Shown here piece by piece: positions 25,042 through 35,778 of a stretch of 64,000 nt of DNA. Every line of letters begins with the position of its first letter. Within the stretch, counting starts at the first letter, position 1. A program made the translations under genes and the position numbers. Under the pieces are notes generated by a model. The model had not been told where the DNA came from and made no database searches. It saw nothing but the letters and a program-made list of their open reading frames with translations. The stretch covers positions 1-64,000 of the forward strand of contig NZ_JAGMUK010000007.1 in the NCBI RefSeq assembly GCF_019049245.1, in the 5' to 3' direction. This stretch comes from Streptomyces sp. AC555_RSS877. GTDB lineage: Bacteria > Actinomycetota > Actinomycetes > Streptomycetales > Streptomycetaceae.

Positions 25042-25830
25042 ATGCCCCCCTCCGACCGCATCCGCGACCACGCCGGCCAAGGCGCGACCACCGTCGCCGC
25101 CCACCGCACGCGTCGCCGGCTGCGCGCGGACCAGGCGCGCCAACTCGCCGACCTGCTACGCCGCCAACTCCTCACCGACGGCTTCCCGGACGGCACCCTC
25201 CCCCACGAGTCCGCCCTCGCCACCGACTACCGCGCCTCCCGCAACACAGTCCGCCAAGCCCTGGACCTGCTGCGCGCCGAAGGCCTGGTGGAACGCCTCC
25301 CCGGCGTCGGCACGGTCGTCGTCGCCCAGAAGTACCCCCACGGCCTCGACCGCCTGATGGGCCTCGCGGAAACCCTCCGCGAACACGGCCGGGTCACCAA
25401 CGAGGTCCGCACCATGGGCCCCGCCCCCGCTCCCGTCCCCGTCGCCGAACGCCTCCACGTCGCCCCCGGCACCGACGTCCTCTACATCGAACGCCTGCGC
25501 CGCCTCAACGGCCTCCCCCTCTCCCTCGACCTCACCTACGTCCCCCTCGACCTCGGCACCGCCCTGCTCGGCGCCGACCTGGAGAACACCGACGTCTTCC
25601 GCCTCCTGGAAGCCATCACCGGTCAGCCCCTGGGCCACGCCGAGATCACCCTGGAGGCGGTGAACGCGGACGCCCACTCCGCCGCCGTACTGGAAGCCCC
25701 GCGCGGCGCTGCCGTCCTCATGCTGGAACGGCTCACGCACCTCGCCGACGGCCGCCCGGTCGACCTGGAGTTCATCCGCTTCCGCGGCGACCGCATCACC
25801 ATGAGCGGCCTGCTGCACCGGTCGCTGTAA
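25042..25830 (+). CDS. GntR-family regulator (HutC/UTRA subfamily)
   Basis: A 262-residue regulator. The winged helix spans about residues 30-95 (ADLLRRQLLTDGFPDGTLPHES, YRASRNTVRQALDLLRAEGLVERLPGVGTVV). The effector-binding UTRA domain follows (VLYIERLRRLNGLPLSLDLTYVPLDL to FIRFRGDRITMSGLL). It heads a same-strand run of four genes (ferredoxin, binding protein, permease, fused ORF), so it is the likely repressor of that module. The ATG at 25042 has no Shine-Dalgarno; an in-frame ATG lies at 25030. The transcript may be leaderless. Confidence 0.85.
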   Translation: MPPSDRIRDHAGQGATTVAAHRTRRRLRADQARQLADLLRRQLLTDGFPDGTLPHESALATDYRASRNTVRQALDLLRAEGLVERLPGVGTVVVAQKYPHGLDRLMGLAETLREHGRVTNEVRTMGPAPAPVPVAERLHVAPGTDVLYIERLRRLNGLPLSLDLTYVPLDLGTALLGADLENTDVFRLLEAITGQPLGHAEITLEAVNADAHSAAVLEAPRGAAVLMLERLTHLADGRPVDLEFIRFRGDRITMSGLLHRSL

Positions 25831-25884
25831 GTCCTCCCCGGTTCCGCTCCACATCCCTGCTTGCGCACCTTCCTGGAGACAGCC

Positions 25885-26112
25885 ATGCCCTTGGCGCCCC
25901 AGCGGGCCGACGTGCCCGTGACCATCGACGAGTCGAAGTGCATCGACGGCTGCACGCTCTGCGTGGACATGTGCCCGCTGGACTCCCTCGCCATCGACGA
26001 GAGCAACGGCAAGGCCTACATGCACGTCGACGAGTGCTGGTACTGCGGCCCGTGCGCGGCCCGCTGTCCCACTGGAGCCGTCACGGTCAACATGCCCTAT
26101 CTGCTCCGGTGA
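25885..26112 (+). CDS. AprB-like 2[4Fe-4S] ferredoxin
   Basis: A 75-residue iron-sulfur protein. The first cluster motif is CIDGCTLCVDMCP (the spacing between the first two Cys is three, not two) and the second is CWYCGPCAARCP. The spacing and the context VDECWYC...CPTGAVTV resemble the beta subunit of adenylylsulfate reductase (AprB). That enzyme's alpha subunit is a flavoprotein of the fumarate reductase family, and such a flavoprotein is encoded downstream in this run. It is therefore the likely electron-transfer partner of that flavoprotein. TGGAG lies six bases before the ATG; an apparent frame starting at 25861 is just an upstream extension. Confidence 0.88.
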   Translation: MPLAPQRADVPVTIDESKCIDGCTLCVDMCPLDSLAIDESNGKAYMHVDECWYCGPCAARCPTGAVTVNMPYLLR

Positions 26113-26128
26113 GAGGCCACCAACTCCC

Positions 26129-27472
26129 ATGAAACGCACCGCAGTCGCCGCCGCTGCCGTCACGCTCCTCCTGCCCCTCACCGCCTGCGGCGGCAGTGCG
26201 GAGGCGGGCGACAGCTCGACGGTCACCGTCACCGTCGGCTACCAGTCCAAGACGATCAACACGGTCACGGCCGGCACCCTCCTGCGCTCTCTCGGCTCCC
26301 TCGAGAAACGGCTCAACGCCCTGGGCGACGGCACCACCTACAAGGTGAACTGGCAGGACTACGCCACCGGCGCCCCCATCACCGCCCAGATGACCGCCGG
26401 GAAGATCGACATCGGTTCGATGGGCGACTTCCCGCTCCTCATCAACGCGGCCCGCGGCAAACAGCTCGGCCAACCCACCCACCTGGTCTCCGTCACCGGC
26501 TACAACCTCCGCGGCGGCCTCAACACGATCGTCACCTCCCCGGACTCGAAGCTCACCTCGCTCGAAGACCTCCGCGGCAAGAAGGTCTCCACCAGCGTCG
26601 GCTCGGCCGCCGACGGCACCCTCGTACGCGCCCTGCAACGCGCCGGCATCGACCCCGACCAGGGCGTCGAGAAGCTCAACCAGCAGCCCGCGGTGGGTGC
26701 TTCGGCCCTCGCCGCCGGCAGCACGGACGCGCTCTCGCAGTTCGTCGCCTGGCCCGGCCTGCTGGCCTTCCAGGGCAAGGCGAAGGCCCTGTACGACGGC
26801 GCCCTCCTGAACCTCCCCACCTTCCACGGCGTCACCGCCCGCGAGGACTTCGCCAAGAAGCGCCCGGCGGTCCTGGAGGCCTTCCTCAAGGCCCAGGCGG
26901 AAGCGACCGACTACCTGAACGCCCACCCGGTGGCCGCCGCCGAGAAGGTCGCGAAGGCCACCGGCCTGCCCGCCGAGGTCGTCTACCTCTACAACGGCGC
27001 CCACGGCATCGCCACCTTCGACCCGGCGATCAAGCCCCAACTGGTCGCCGCCCTCAAGCAGGACGTCTCGGTCCTCAAGTCGGCGAAACTCACCGGCGAC
27101 GTGGACGTGGACGCCTTCGTCGACGACCAGTACGTCAAGAAGGCCCTCGGCCCGGCCTACGCGAAGCGCCTCGCCGCCGCCCCCGCCCCGGCCGCGAGCG
27201 AGGTCTGGCCCAAGAACTCGACGCGGACCCGGACCTTCAAGTCCCCCTCCGAGCTGCTGCGTTACATCGCCCTGCGCAAGGCCGACATCCGCGCCGCCTA
27301 CGTCCCCGACGCCACCACCGGCACTCTCTGGTTCGCCGACCGGGCCGTCTGGGTGAGCGACGGCGACCAGCTCCTCCCCTTCGTCGCACCGGCGACCGCG
27401 AAGGCATACGTCGCCGACCACGGCGGCGCCCGCGTCATCCCGTACGCCGACGCACTGGCCCGGGCGTCATGA
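26129..27472 (+). CDS. NitT/TauT-type substrate-binding lipoprotein with NosL-like C-terminal domain
   Basis: A 447-residue lipoprotein. The lipobox is LTAC after a short signal peptide. Residues 30-350 are an NMT1/SsuA-type binding domain of nitrate, sulfonate and taurine importers (VTVGYQSKTINTVTAG, ITAQMTAGKIDIGSMGDFPLL, LRGKKVSTSVGSAADG). Residues 370-447 (FKSPSELLRYIALRKADIRA, AYVPDATTG, LPFVAPATAKAYVADHGGAR) resemble the C-terminal part of NosL, a copper-binding accessory protein of N2O reductase, but lack the N-terminal MxCxM copper motif. The fusion is unusual. Its stop overlaps the permease start by four bases. The ligand is unknown; an organosulfur compound is a guess from the AprAB-like partners. 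Confidence 0.82.
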   Translation: MKRTAVAAAAVTLLLPLTACGGSAEAGDSSTVTVTVGYQSKTINTVTAGTLLRSLGSLEKRLNALGDGTTYKVNWQDYATGAPITAQMTAGKIDIGSMGDFPLLINAARGKQLGQPTHLVSVTGYNLRGGLNTIVTSPDSKLTSLEDLRGKKVSTSVGSAADGTLVRALQRAGIDPDQGVEKLNQQPAVGASALAAGSTDALSQFVAWPGLLAFQGKAKALYDGALLNLPTFHGVTAREDFAKKRPAVLEAFLKAQAEATDYLNAHPVAAAEKVAKATGLPAEVVYLYNGAHGIATFDPAIKPQLVAALKQDVSVLKSAKLTGDVDVDAFVDDQYVKKALGPAYAKRLAAAPAPAASEVWPKNSTRTRTFKSPSELLRYIALRKADIRAAYVPDATTGTLWFADRAVWVSDGDQLLPFVAPATAKAYVADHGGARVIPYADALARAS

Positions 27473-28377
27473 CCCGGACGGCGCCGTACCGCTATCCGAG
27501 GCGGGCGGGCCGGCTCGCCCTGCGGGTCTCCTCGCTGGCCGCCGCCCTCGGCCTGTGGCAGCTGCTGACCAGCCTGAACATCGACCTGTGGCTGCGCTTC
27601 TCGCAGTTCCCCACCGTCACCGACGTGGCCCGCGCCTTCGCCGGCCGGCTGTCCGGGCCCGACTACTGGACCGACCTCACCGACAGCCTCACCCGCATCA
27701 TCACCGGATTCCTGCTCGCCGCACTCCTGGGCGTGGCGGCGGGCGTGCTCGTGGCGCGCTCCCGTCTCGCCGAGGACCTGCTCGGCCCGGTGCTGGAAGT
27801 GATCCGCCCGGTCCCGGCCATCGCCCTCGTCCCCGTCGCGATCCTCCTCTTCCCCTCCAACGAACAGGGCATCGTCTTCATCACCTGCACCGCCGCCTTC
27901 TTCCCTGTCCTGGTGTCCACCCGGCACGCGGTCCAAGCTCTGATCCCGGTGTGGGAGGAAGCGGTGCTCACCATGGGCGGCGGCCGGTGGCGGATCCTCG
28001 GCTCGGTCGTCCTGCCGGGTGCGCTGCCCGGCATCTTCGGCGGCCTGTCCGTCGGCATCGGCGTCTCGTGGATCTGCGTGATCTCCGCCGAGATGATCTC
28101 CGGCCAGTACGGCGTCGGCTACCGCACCTGGCAGGACTACACGGTCGTCGACTACCCGGGTGTGTTCGTCGGCATGGCCACCATCGGCATCCTCGGCTGG
28201 ATCACCTCCACCGCCGTGGAACTGCTCGGCCGCCGCCTCACCCACTGGCTGCCCCGCACGTACGCCCCCGGCCCCCGGCCCGGGCCCCGCCACCCCACCG
28301 GGCCGGCCGTCCACACCACGCCGATCGCCCACACCGTGCCCGACACCGAGGAGGCGCGCGATGAGCACCTCGTCTGA
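27469..28377 (+). CDS. ABC transporter permease (SsuC/TauC type)
   Basis: A 302-residue permease with about six helices and the family loop VWEEAVLTMGGGRWRILGSVVLPGALPGI, which docks on the ATPase. The helices are typical of sulfonate/nitrate/taurine importers. The C-terminal 45 residues are a Pro/His-rich tail without helices. It overlaps the binding-protein gene by four bases and the next ORF by 17. Since the next ORF has only half an ATPase, this importer is probably unpowered in this strain unless another ATPase substitutes. Confidence 0.87.
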   Translation: MTRTAPYRYPRRAGRLALRVSSLAAALGLWQLLTSLNIDLWLRFSQFPTVTDVARAFAGRLSGPDYWTDLTDSLTRIITGFLLAALLGVAAGVLVARSRLAEDLLGPVLEVIRPVPAIALVPVAILLFPSNEQGIVFITCTAAFFPVLVSTRHAVQALIPVWEEAVLTMGGGRWRILGSVVLPGALPGIFGGLSVGIGVSWICVISAEMISGQYGVGYRTWQDYTVVDYPGVFVGMATIGILGWITSTAVELLGRRLTHWLPRTYAPGPRPGPRHPTGPAVHTTPIAHTVPDTEEARDEHLV

Positions 28378-31255
28378 GACGTCCAAGTCCCACGCGCGCG
28401 ACCGGCTCCTCACCGGTCCTGCGACGAGCGCGCCGTCGTCCGGCGCGGAGCCTGACGTGCCGTCAACCGGCACGGAGCCCGGAGCCTCGAAGGCCGACGC
28501 GTCCTCGACCGGCACACAGGCCGCCGCGACCGCGAAGGTCGCGCAGTCCCCCGCCCCGGCGGCCGTCAGCGGCATCCGGTTCGCCCTCCGGAGCGCCACG
28601 CTCGGTCGCCCGGACGCCGCCGCTCTGGCCGGCGTCGACCTGGATGTCGCACCCGGCGAGATCCTCACCGTCGTCGGCCCCTCCGGCTGCGGCAAGTCGA
28701 CGCTCCTGCGGACCCTGGCCGGCCTGCTGTCCCCGCTCTCCGGGGAGATCAGCCAGGACGGCCGCCCGCTGGTGGGCCCCTCCGCCGACCGTGCCCTGGT
28801 TTTCCAGGAGGACGCCCTCCTCCCCTGGCGCACCCTGCGCGCCAACGTCGAACTTCCGCTCGCCATCCAGGGGTTGCCGCGCAGGCAGCGCAGGGAGCAG
28901 GCGGACGCCTGGCTCGGCCGCGTCGGACGCATCGAGAACCGGGTGATGCCGGTGCGTGTGCTGACGGCCGAGGGCCGCGCCGTGGGGGCGGCGGGTTTCA
29001 ACACGCGCACGGGACGGTTCGTCACCGTCCGCGCGGGCGCGGTGATCCTCGCCACCGGCGCCTGCGGCCGCCTCGGCCTGCCCGCCTCCGGCTACCTGTA
29101 CGGCACGTACGAGAACCCCACCAACGCGGGCGACGGCTACGCGATGGCCTACCACGCGGGCGCCGAGCTCACCGGCATCGAGTGCTTCCAGATCAACCCG
29201 CTGATCAAGGACTACAACGGCCCGGCCTGCGCCTACGTCGCCAACCCCTTCGGCGGCTACCAGGTCAACCGGCACGGCGAACGCTTCGTCGACTCGGACT
29301 ACTGGTCCGGCCAGATGATGGCGGAGTTCGCGGCGGAGGTCGCCTCCGACCGGGGCCCGGTGTACCTGAAGCTGAGCCACCTCCCGGAGGAGTCGGTCGC
29401 GGCCCTGGAGTCGATCCTCCACTCGACGGAGCGCCCGACCCGCGGCACCTTCCACTCCGGCCGCGGCCACGACTACCGCACTCACGACGTCGAGATGCAC
29501 ATCTCCGAGATCGGCCTGTGCGGCGGCCACTCGGCCTCCGGCGTACGCGTCGACGACCACGCCCGTACGACCGTCCCCCGCCTGTACGCCGCCGGCGACC
29601 TGGCCTGCGTCCCGCACAACTACATGATCGGCGCGTTCGTCTTCGGTGACCTGGCGGGCGCGGACGCGGCCCGCTACCGGCCGTACGCGGGCGAACTGCC
29701 GGCCGACCAGCTGCGCGACGCCCACGAGTTGGTCTACCGCCCGCTGCGCAATCCGGACGGCCCGCCGCAGTCCCAGGTCGAGTACAAGCTGCGGCGCTTC
29801 GTGAACGACTACGTGGCGCCGCCGAAGTCCGGCGCCCGGCTCTCCCTGGCTCTGGAGGCGTTCGAGCGGATGCGCGCCGACATCGCCGAGATGGGCGCCC
29901 GCACCCCGCACGAGCTGATGCGCTGCGCCGAGGTCACCTTCATCCGCGACTGCGCGGAGATGGCCGCCCGCGCCTCCCTGGCCCGCACGGAGTCCCGCTG
30001 GGGCCTCTACCACGACCGTCTCGACCACCCCCGTCGCGACGACGCGTCCTGGTTCCACCACCTCGATCTGCACAAGTCCCCCTCTGGTGCGATGGAGTTC
30101 ACGGCTCGTCCCGTGGCTCCCTATCTGGTCCCGATCGAGGAGTTCACCCCGACCGGCGGTACTTCCCGCCACCTCGGCGAGGTCCATCCGGAACAGGTGG
30201 CGACCGCCGGGGCACGGCAGGTGGCACCGGTGGCTGCCGGGGCCGAAGAAGCCGAGCCGGCAGGGAGGGGTGCCGGGGAGAACCCGGCCTCCCGCCCAGC
30301 CCACGAGCAGTCCTCGGCCCGTCTCGTGGAGCTCGTCGCCCTCGCCGAGGAGCAGCCCGAACTCGACGCTCTGCGGCCGTACTTGGCCGACCCGGCGCCC
30401 GCCGTCCGACGCGAGGCCGTCGCAGTGCTGACGGAGGCGCTGCCGCCGGGAACGGGTCCCGCCCTAGCCGAAGCGCTCCGCGACCCCGCCGCGCAGGTGC
30501 GCGCAGCCGCGGCGGCCTCGATACGCGAACTGGTCGAGACCCTGCCGCCCGAACCGGCCCTGCGCGACGGTCTGGTCGTGGCCCTGGCCGAGTCCGACCC
30601 GGTCGTTCGTGCCGCTTCACTGGACGTCCTGCGCGCCCTGCTCCTGGGCGACGCCGAACTGTTCGCGGGCTCCTTGACGGACTCCGACGTCGCCGTCCGC
30701 ATCGAGGCCGTGCGTGCGCTGGTGTCGGTCGACGCTGCCGAGGACCTCGCCCGAGCCGCGACCGCCGATCCGTCGCGCGAGGTCCGCGTCACGATCGCCA
30801 AAGGGCTGGCCACAGTGTCCGCAGGACGCCTGAGTGCCGTCGCGCCGGCGACGTGCCCCGCGGGTCCGGGCTTTGCCGGAACCGAACCCGATCCCGTCCA
30901 GGCCGCCCTCACCGACCTCGTCGACGACCCCGACGCCCTGGTGCGCGCGGCCGCCTACGGTGCGCTCGCCACCACCGGCTGCCCGGCACCGCTCGCCGAA
31001 CGGGCCACGGCCGCCCTGTCCGATCCGGCGTGGCAGGTCCGGGCCGGCGCGGCCACCGCGCTGTCCGCCGCGGCTCCCGACATGGCCGTCCCCGCCCTCG
31101 CCAAGGCCCTGGCGGACCCCAACGCCGACGTCCGCAAAGCGGCGGTCCTGGCACTGACCCGGCATGCGAGCACCGAGGGCGCCCGCGCGGCCCTGGCCAC
31201 AGCGACGACCGACTCCGACGCGGACGTCAGGGCGTACGCGGCCCGAGCCCTGTGA
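28361..31255 (+). pseudogene. in-frame fusion: ABC ATPase N-half, AprA/FrdA-like flavoprotein C-part, HEAT repeats
   Basis: A 964-residue open frame starting at an ATG with AGGAGG. Residues 1-70 are a Ser/Ala-rich leader. Residues 71-189 are the first half of an SsuB/TauB-type ATPase: Walker A GPSGCGKS (106-113) and the Q-loop region VFQEDALLPWRTLR. The signature, Walker B and H-loop are absent. At about residue 190 (base 28928) the sequence switches to a fumarate-reductase/AprA-like flavoprotein (RIENRVMPVRVLTAEGRAVG, VILATGACGRLGLPASGYLYG, LYAAGDLACVPHNYMIGAFV) that lacks its first ~190 residues, including the GxGxxG FAD motif. From about residue 650 to the end are HEAT-like repeats (YLADPAPAVRREAVAVL and similar). 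The best reading is a deletion joining two neighbouring genes in frame; neither enzyme should work. Confidence 0.8.
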
Positions 31256-31278
31256 CCCTGCCCCTGCCCGAGCCGTCC

Positions 31279-33312
<2,034 letters not shown>

Positions 33313-33519
33313 AGCCGTGTCCCCCGTACGTCGTCCCTCGACCACTGCCTCCACGATAGGGGTCCGGACTGACACCGCCGGAGTTATCCACAGGCTGGTC
33401 CGGCAACGCTCCGTACTCAGCCCAATGGAGTCCGTCACATGGCACGTCCGCGACGGCCGGGACATGCTGCTCGGGTGGGAGGGGGAGGCCCGCTTCTCCC
33501 TCAGACGGCACGCCGTTGC

Positions 33520-34062
33520 GTGCGTGTCCTTCCCGCCCCAAGGAGTCCCAGGTTCTCTCGGCCCCTCGCCGCCCTGGCCTCGGCGACAGCGGTGTCCTTC
33601 TTACCGGCCGCCGTTCCCGCGCAGGCGACGACCGCCGCCGACCCGGATGCCTTGGCCTGGACGCAGCTGACCCACACGTACACGGCCACCGGCATGTACG
33701 TGTACGAGCCGTTCGCCACCAGCGGCGGCTGCCAACGCACCGACCAGTGCGTCCCCGGCAAGGGCTACCACTACCTCAACCCGGCGTACCTCGGCAGCGT
33801 CGACCCGGCCACCCCGGCGGTCCTGCTGTACGAGGACGGGATCGACGGCAGCGAGCTGATCGGCGTGGAGTGGATCGTCGAGGACAAGGGGCAGACCGCG
33901 CCGAAGCTGTCCGGCCAGACCTTCGACACGGGCCGGCTCCCCGGCTACTACACGCTCCATGCCTGGATCTACGAAACCAACCCCGACGGGTTCTTCAAGG
34001 AGTCCAACGCGACGGTGACGTGCACGGCCACCTGTCCGCACAAGCAGGGGCCCCGGTTCCCA
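33520..34062 (+). pseudogene. secreted protein lacking a nearby stop codon
   Basis: From a GTG at 33520 the frame encodes a signal peptide ([19 protein letters not shown], cleavage near AQA-TT) and a compact domain (TYTATGMYVYEPFATSGG, PGKGYHYLNPAYLGS, AVLLYEDG, LIGVEWIVEDKG, YYTLHAWIYETNPDGFF). This matches a conserved actinobacterial secreted family of unknown function that normally ends soon after the VTC motif. Here no stop occurs: the frame runs through the terminator hairpin at 34047 and antisense through nuoN to 35877. I give the end as the hairpin. The stop may have been lost by mutation, making a non-stop message. There is no clear ribosome site, so the start is uncertain. Confidence 0.5.
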
Positions 34063-34080
34063 CGAGGGAAACCGGGGCCC
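34047..34080. terminator. bidirectional terminator between the secreted-protein gene and nuoN
   Basis: Stem GGGCCCCGGTTCCC (34048-34061) pairs with GGGAAACCGGGGCCC (34066-34080) with one bulged A and a short loop. It lies 49 bases beyond the nuoN stop on the minus strand. Confidence 0.75.
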
Positions 34081-34128
34081 GCCGTACGAACACCGTACGA
34101 ACACCGCAGGTCAGCGCGTCCGGCGCGG

Positions 34129-35778
34129 TCAGCGCACGAAGACTCCCGCCTGGTTCGCCAGGTCGAGGAAGTACTGCGGGGCCACACCGAGCACCAGCGT
34201 GACCGCCACGCCGACCCCGATCGTGGTCGTCGTCAGCAGCGACGGCACGGCCACGGTCGGGCCGTCGGGCTGCGGCTCACTGAAGAACATCAGCACGATG
34301 ACGCGGATGTAGAAGAAGGCCGCGATCGCGGACGAGATGACACCGACCACGACCAGCGGGGCCGCGCCGCCCTCCGCCGCCGCCTTGAACACGGCGAACT
34401 TCCCGGCGAACCCGGAGGTGAGCGGGATGCCCGCGAAGGCCAGCAGGAACACCGCGAACACGGCCGCCACCAGAGGGGAACGCCGGCCGAGCCCCGCCCA
34501 CTTGGACAGGTGCGTCGCCTCGCCGCCCGCGTCCCGCACCAGGGTCACCACCGCGAACGCGCCGATCGTCACGAACGAGTACGCGGCCAGGTAGAAGAGG
34601 ACCGAGGACACCCCGTCCGGCGTGGTCGCGATGACACCCGCGAGGATGAATCCGGCGTGCGCGATGGACGAGTACGCCAGCAGGCGCTTGATGTCGGTCT
34701 GCGTGATCGCGACGATCGCACCGCCGAGCATGGTGACGATCGCGACGCCCCACATGACCGGCCGCCAGTCCCAGCGCAGGCCGGGCAGGATGACGTACAG
34801 GACCCGGAGCAGGGCGCCGAAGGCCGCCACCTTGGTCGCCGCGGCCATGAACCCGGTCACCGGAGTGGGCGCGCCCTGGTAGACGTCGGGCGTCCACATG
34901 TGGAACGGCACCGCGCCGACCTTGAACAGCAGGCCCATGATGAGCATCGCGGCTCCGATGAGCAGCAGCGCGTCGTTGCCCATGGTGTCCGCGAGCGCCG
35001 GGTTGACGGTCTGGACCTGGCCGTCGACGACCTGCGCGATCGTCGCGTAGGACATCGAGCCCGCGTAGCCGTACAGCAGCGCGATGCCGAACAGCGTGAA
35101 CGCGGAGGCGAACGCTCCGAGCAGGAAGTACTTGACCGCGGCCTCCTGCGACAGGAGCCGCTTGCGGCGGGCCAGCGCGCACAGCAGGTACAGCGGGAGC
35201 GAGAAGACCTCCAGCGCCACGAAGAGCGTCAGCAGGTCGTTGGCCGACGGGAAGATCAGCATGCCGGCGACGGCGAACAGCAGCAGCGGGAACACCTCGG
35301 TGGTGGTGAACCCGGCCTTCACCGCGGCTTTTTCGCTGTCGCTGCCCGGCACCGAGGCGGCCTGCGCGGCGAAGGAGTCGACGCGGTTGCCGTGCGCCTC
35401 CGGGTCGAGCCGCCGCTCGGCGAAGGTGAAGAGGCCGACCAGGGCCGCCAGCAGGATCGTGCCCTGCAGGAAGAGGGCCGGCCCGTCGACGGCGATCGCG
35501 CCCATCGCCGCGATGCGCGCCTTGGTCGTGCCGTATCCGTCGGCGGCGAGCGCGACGACCGCGGCGAACGCGGCGACCAGCGCGACGACGGACACGAACA
35601 TCTGGACGTAGTAACGGGACTTGCGCGGGACGAATGCCTCGACCAGCACCCCGACGATCGCCGCGCCGACGACGATCAAGGTGGGCGACAGTTGTCCGTA
35701 TTCGAACGTCGGCGCGTCGATCTTGGTGATCGGTTCGGCCGCGGTTGTCCACAGGCTGTGGACGGCTGTTGCGCTCAC
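34129..35778 (-). CDS. nuoN: NADH-quinone oxidoreductase subunit N
   Basis: A 549-residue antiporter-like membrane subunit of complex I, one of three proton-pumping units. The core motif region is GLLFKVGAVPFHMWTPDVYQG with the pump lysine, then ATKVAAFGALLRV and TQTDIKRLLAYSSIAHAGF. About 14 helices are predicted. An insert near residues 130-160 (DSFAAQAASVPGSDSEKA) lengthens a loop. It is the last gene of the operon and overlaps nuoM by four bases. Confidence 0.95.
   Translation of the reverse strand: MSATAVHSLWTTAAEPITKIDAPTFEYGQLSPTLIVVGAAIVGVLVEAFVPRKSRYYVQMFVSVVALVAAFAAVVALAADGYGTTKARIAAMGAIAVDGPALFLQGTILLAALVGLFTFAERRLDPEAHGNRVDSFAAQAASVPGSDSEKAAVKAGFTTTEVFPLLLFAVAGMLIFPSANDLLTLFVALEVFSLPLYLLCALARRKRLLSQEAAVKYFLLGAFASAFTLFGIALLYGYAGSMSYATIAQVVDGQVQTVNPALADTMGNDALLLIGAAMLIMGLLFKVGAVPFHMWTPDVYQGAPTPVTGFMAAATKVAAFGALLRVLYVILPGLRWDWRPVMWGVAIVTMLGGAIVAITQTDIKRLLAYSSIAHAGFILAGVIATTPDGVSSVLFYLAAYSFVTIGAFAVVTLVRDAGGEATHLSKWAGLGRRSPLVAAVFAVFLLAFAGIPLTSGFAGKFAVFKAAAEGGAAPLVVVGVISSAIAAFFYIRVIVLMFFSEPQPDGPTVAVPSLLTTTTIGVGVAVTLVLGVAPQYFLDLANQAGVFVR

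Noticed and set aside
28463..30304. 613-residue open frame on the minus strand
   Set aside because: Antisense shadow of the ATPase-flavoprotein ORF; composition is Arg/Gly/Val-rich with no domain.
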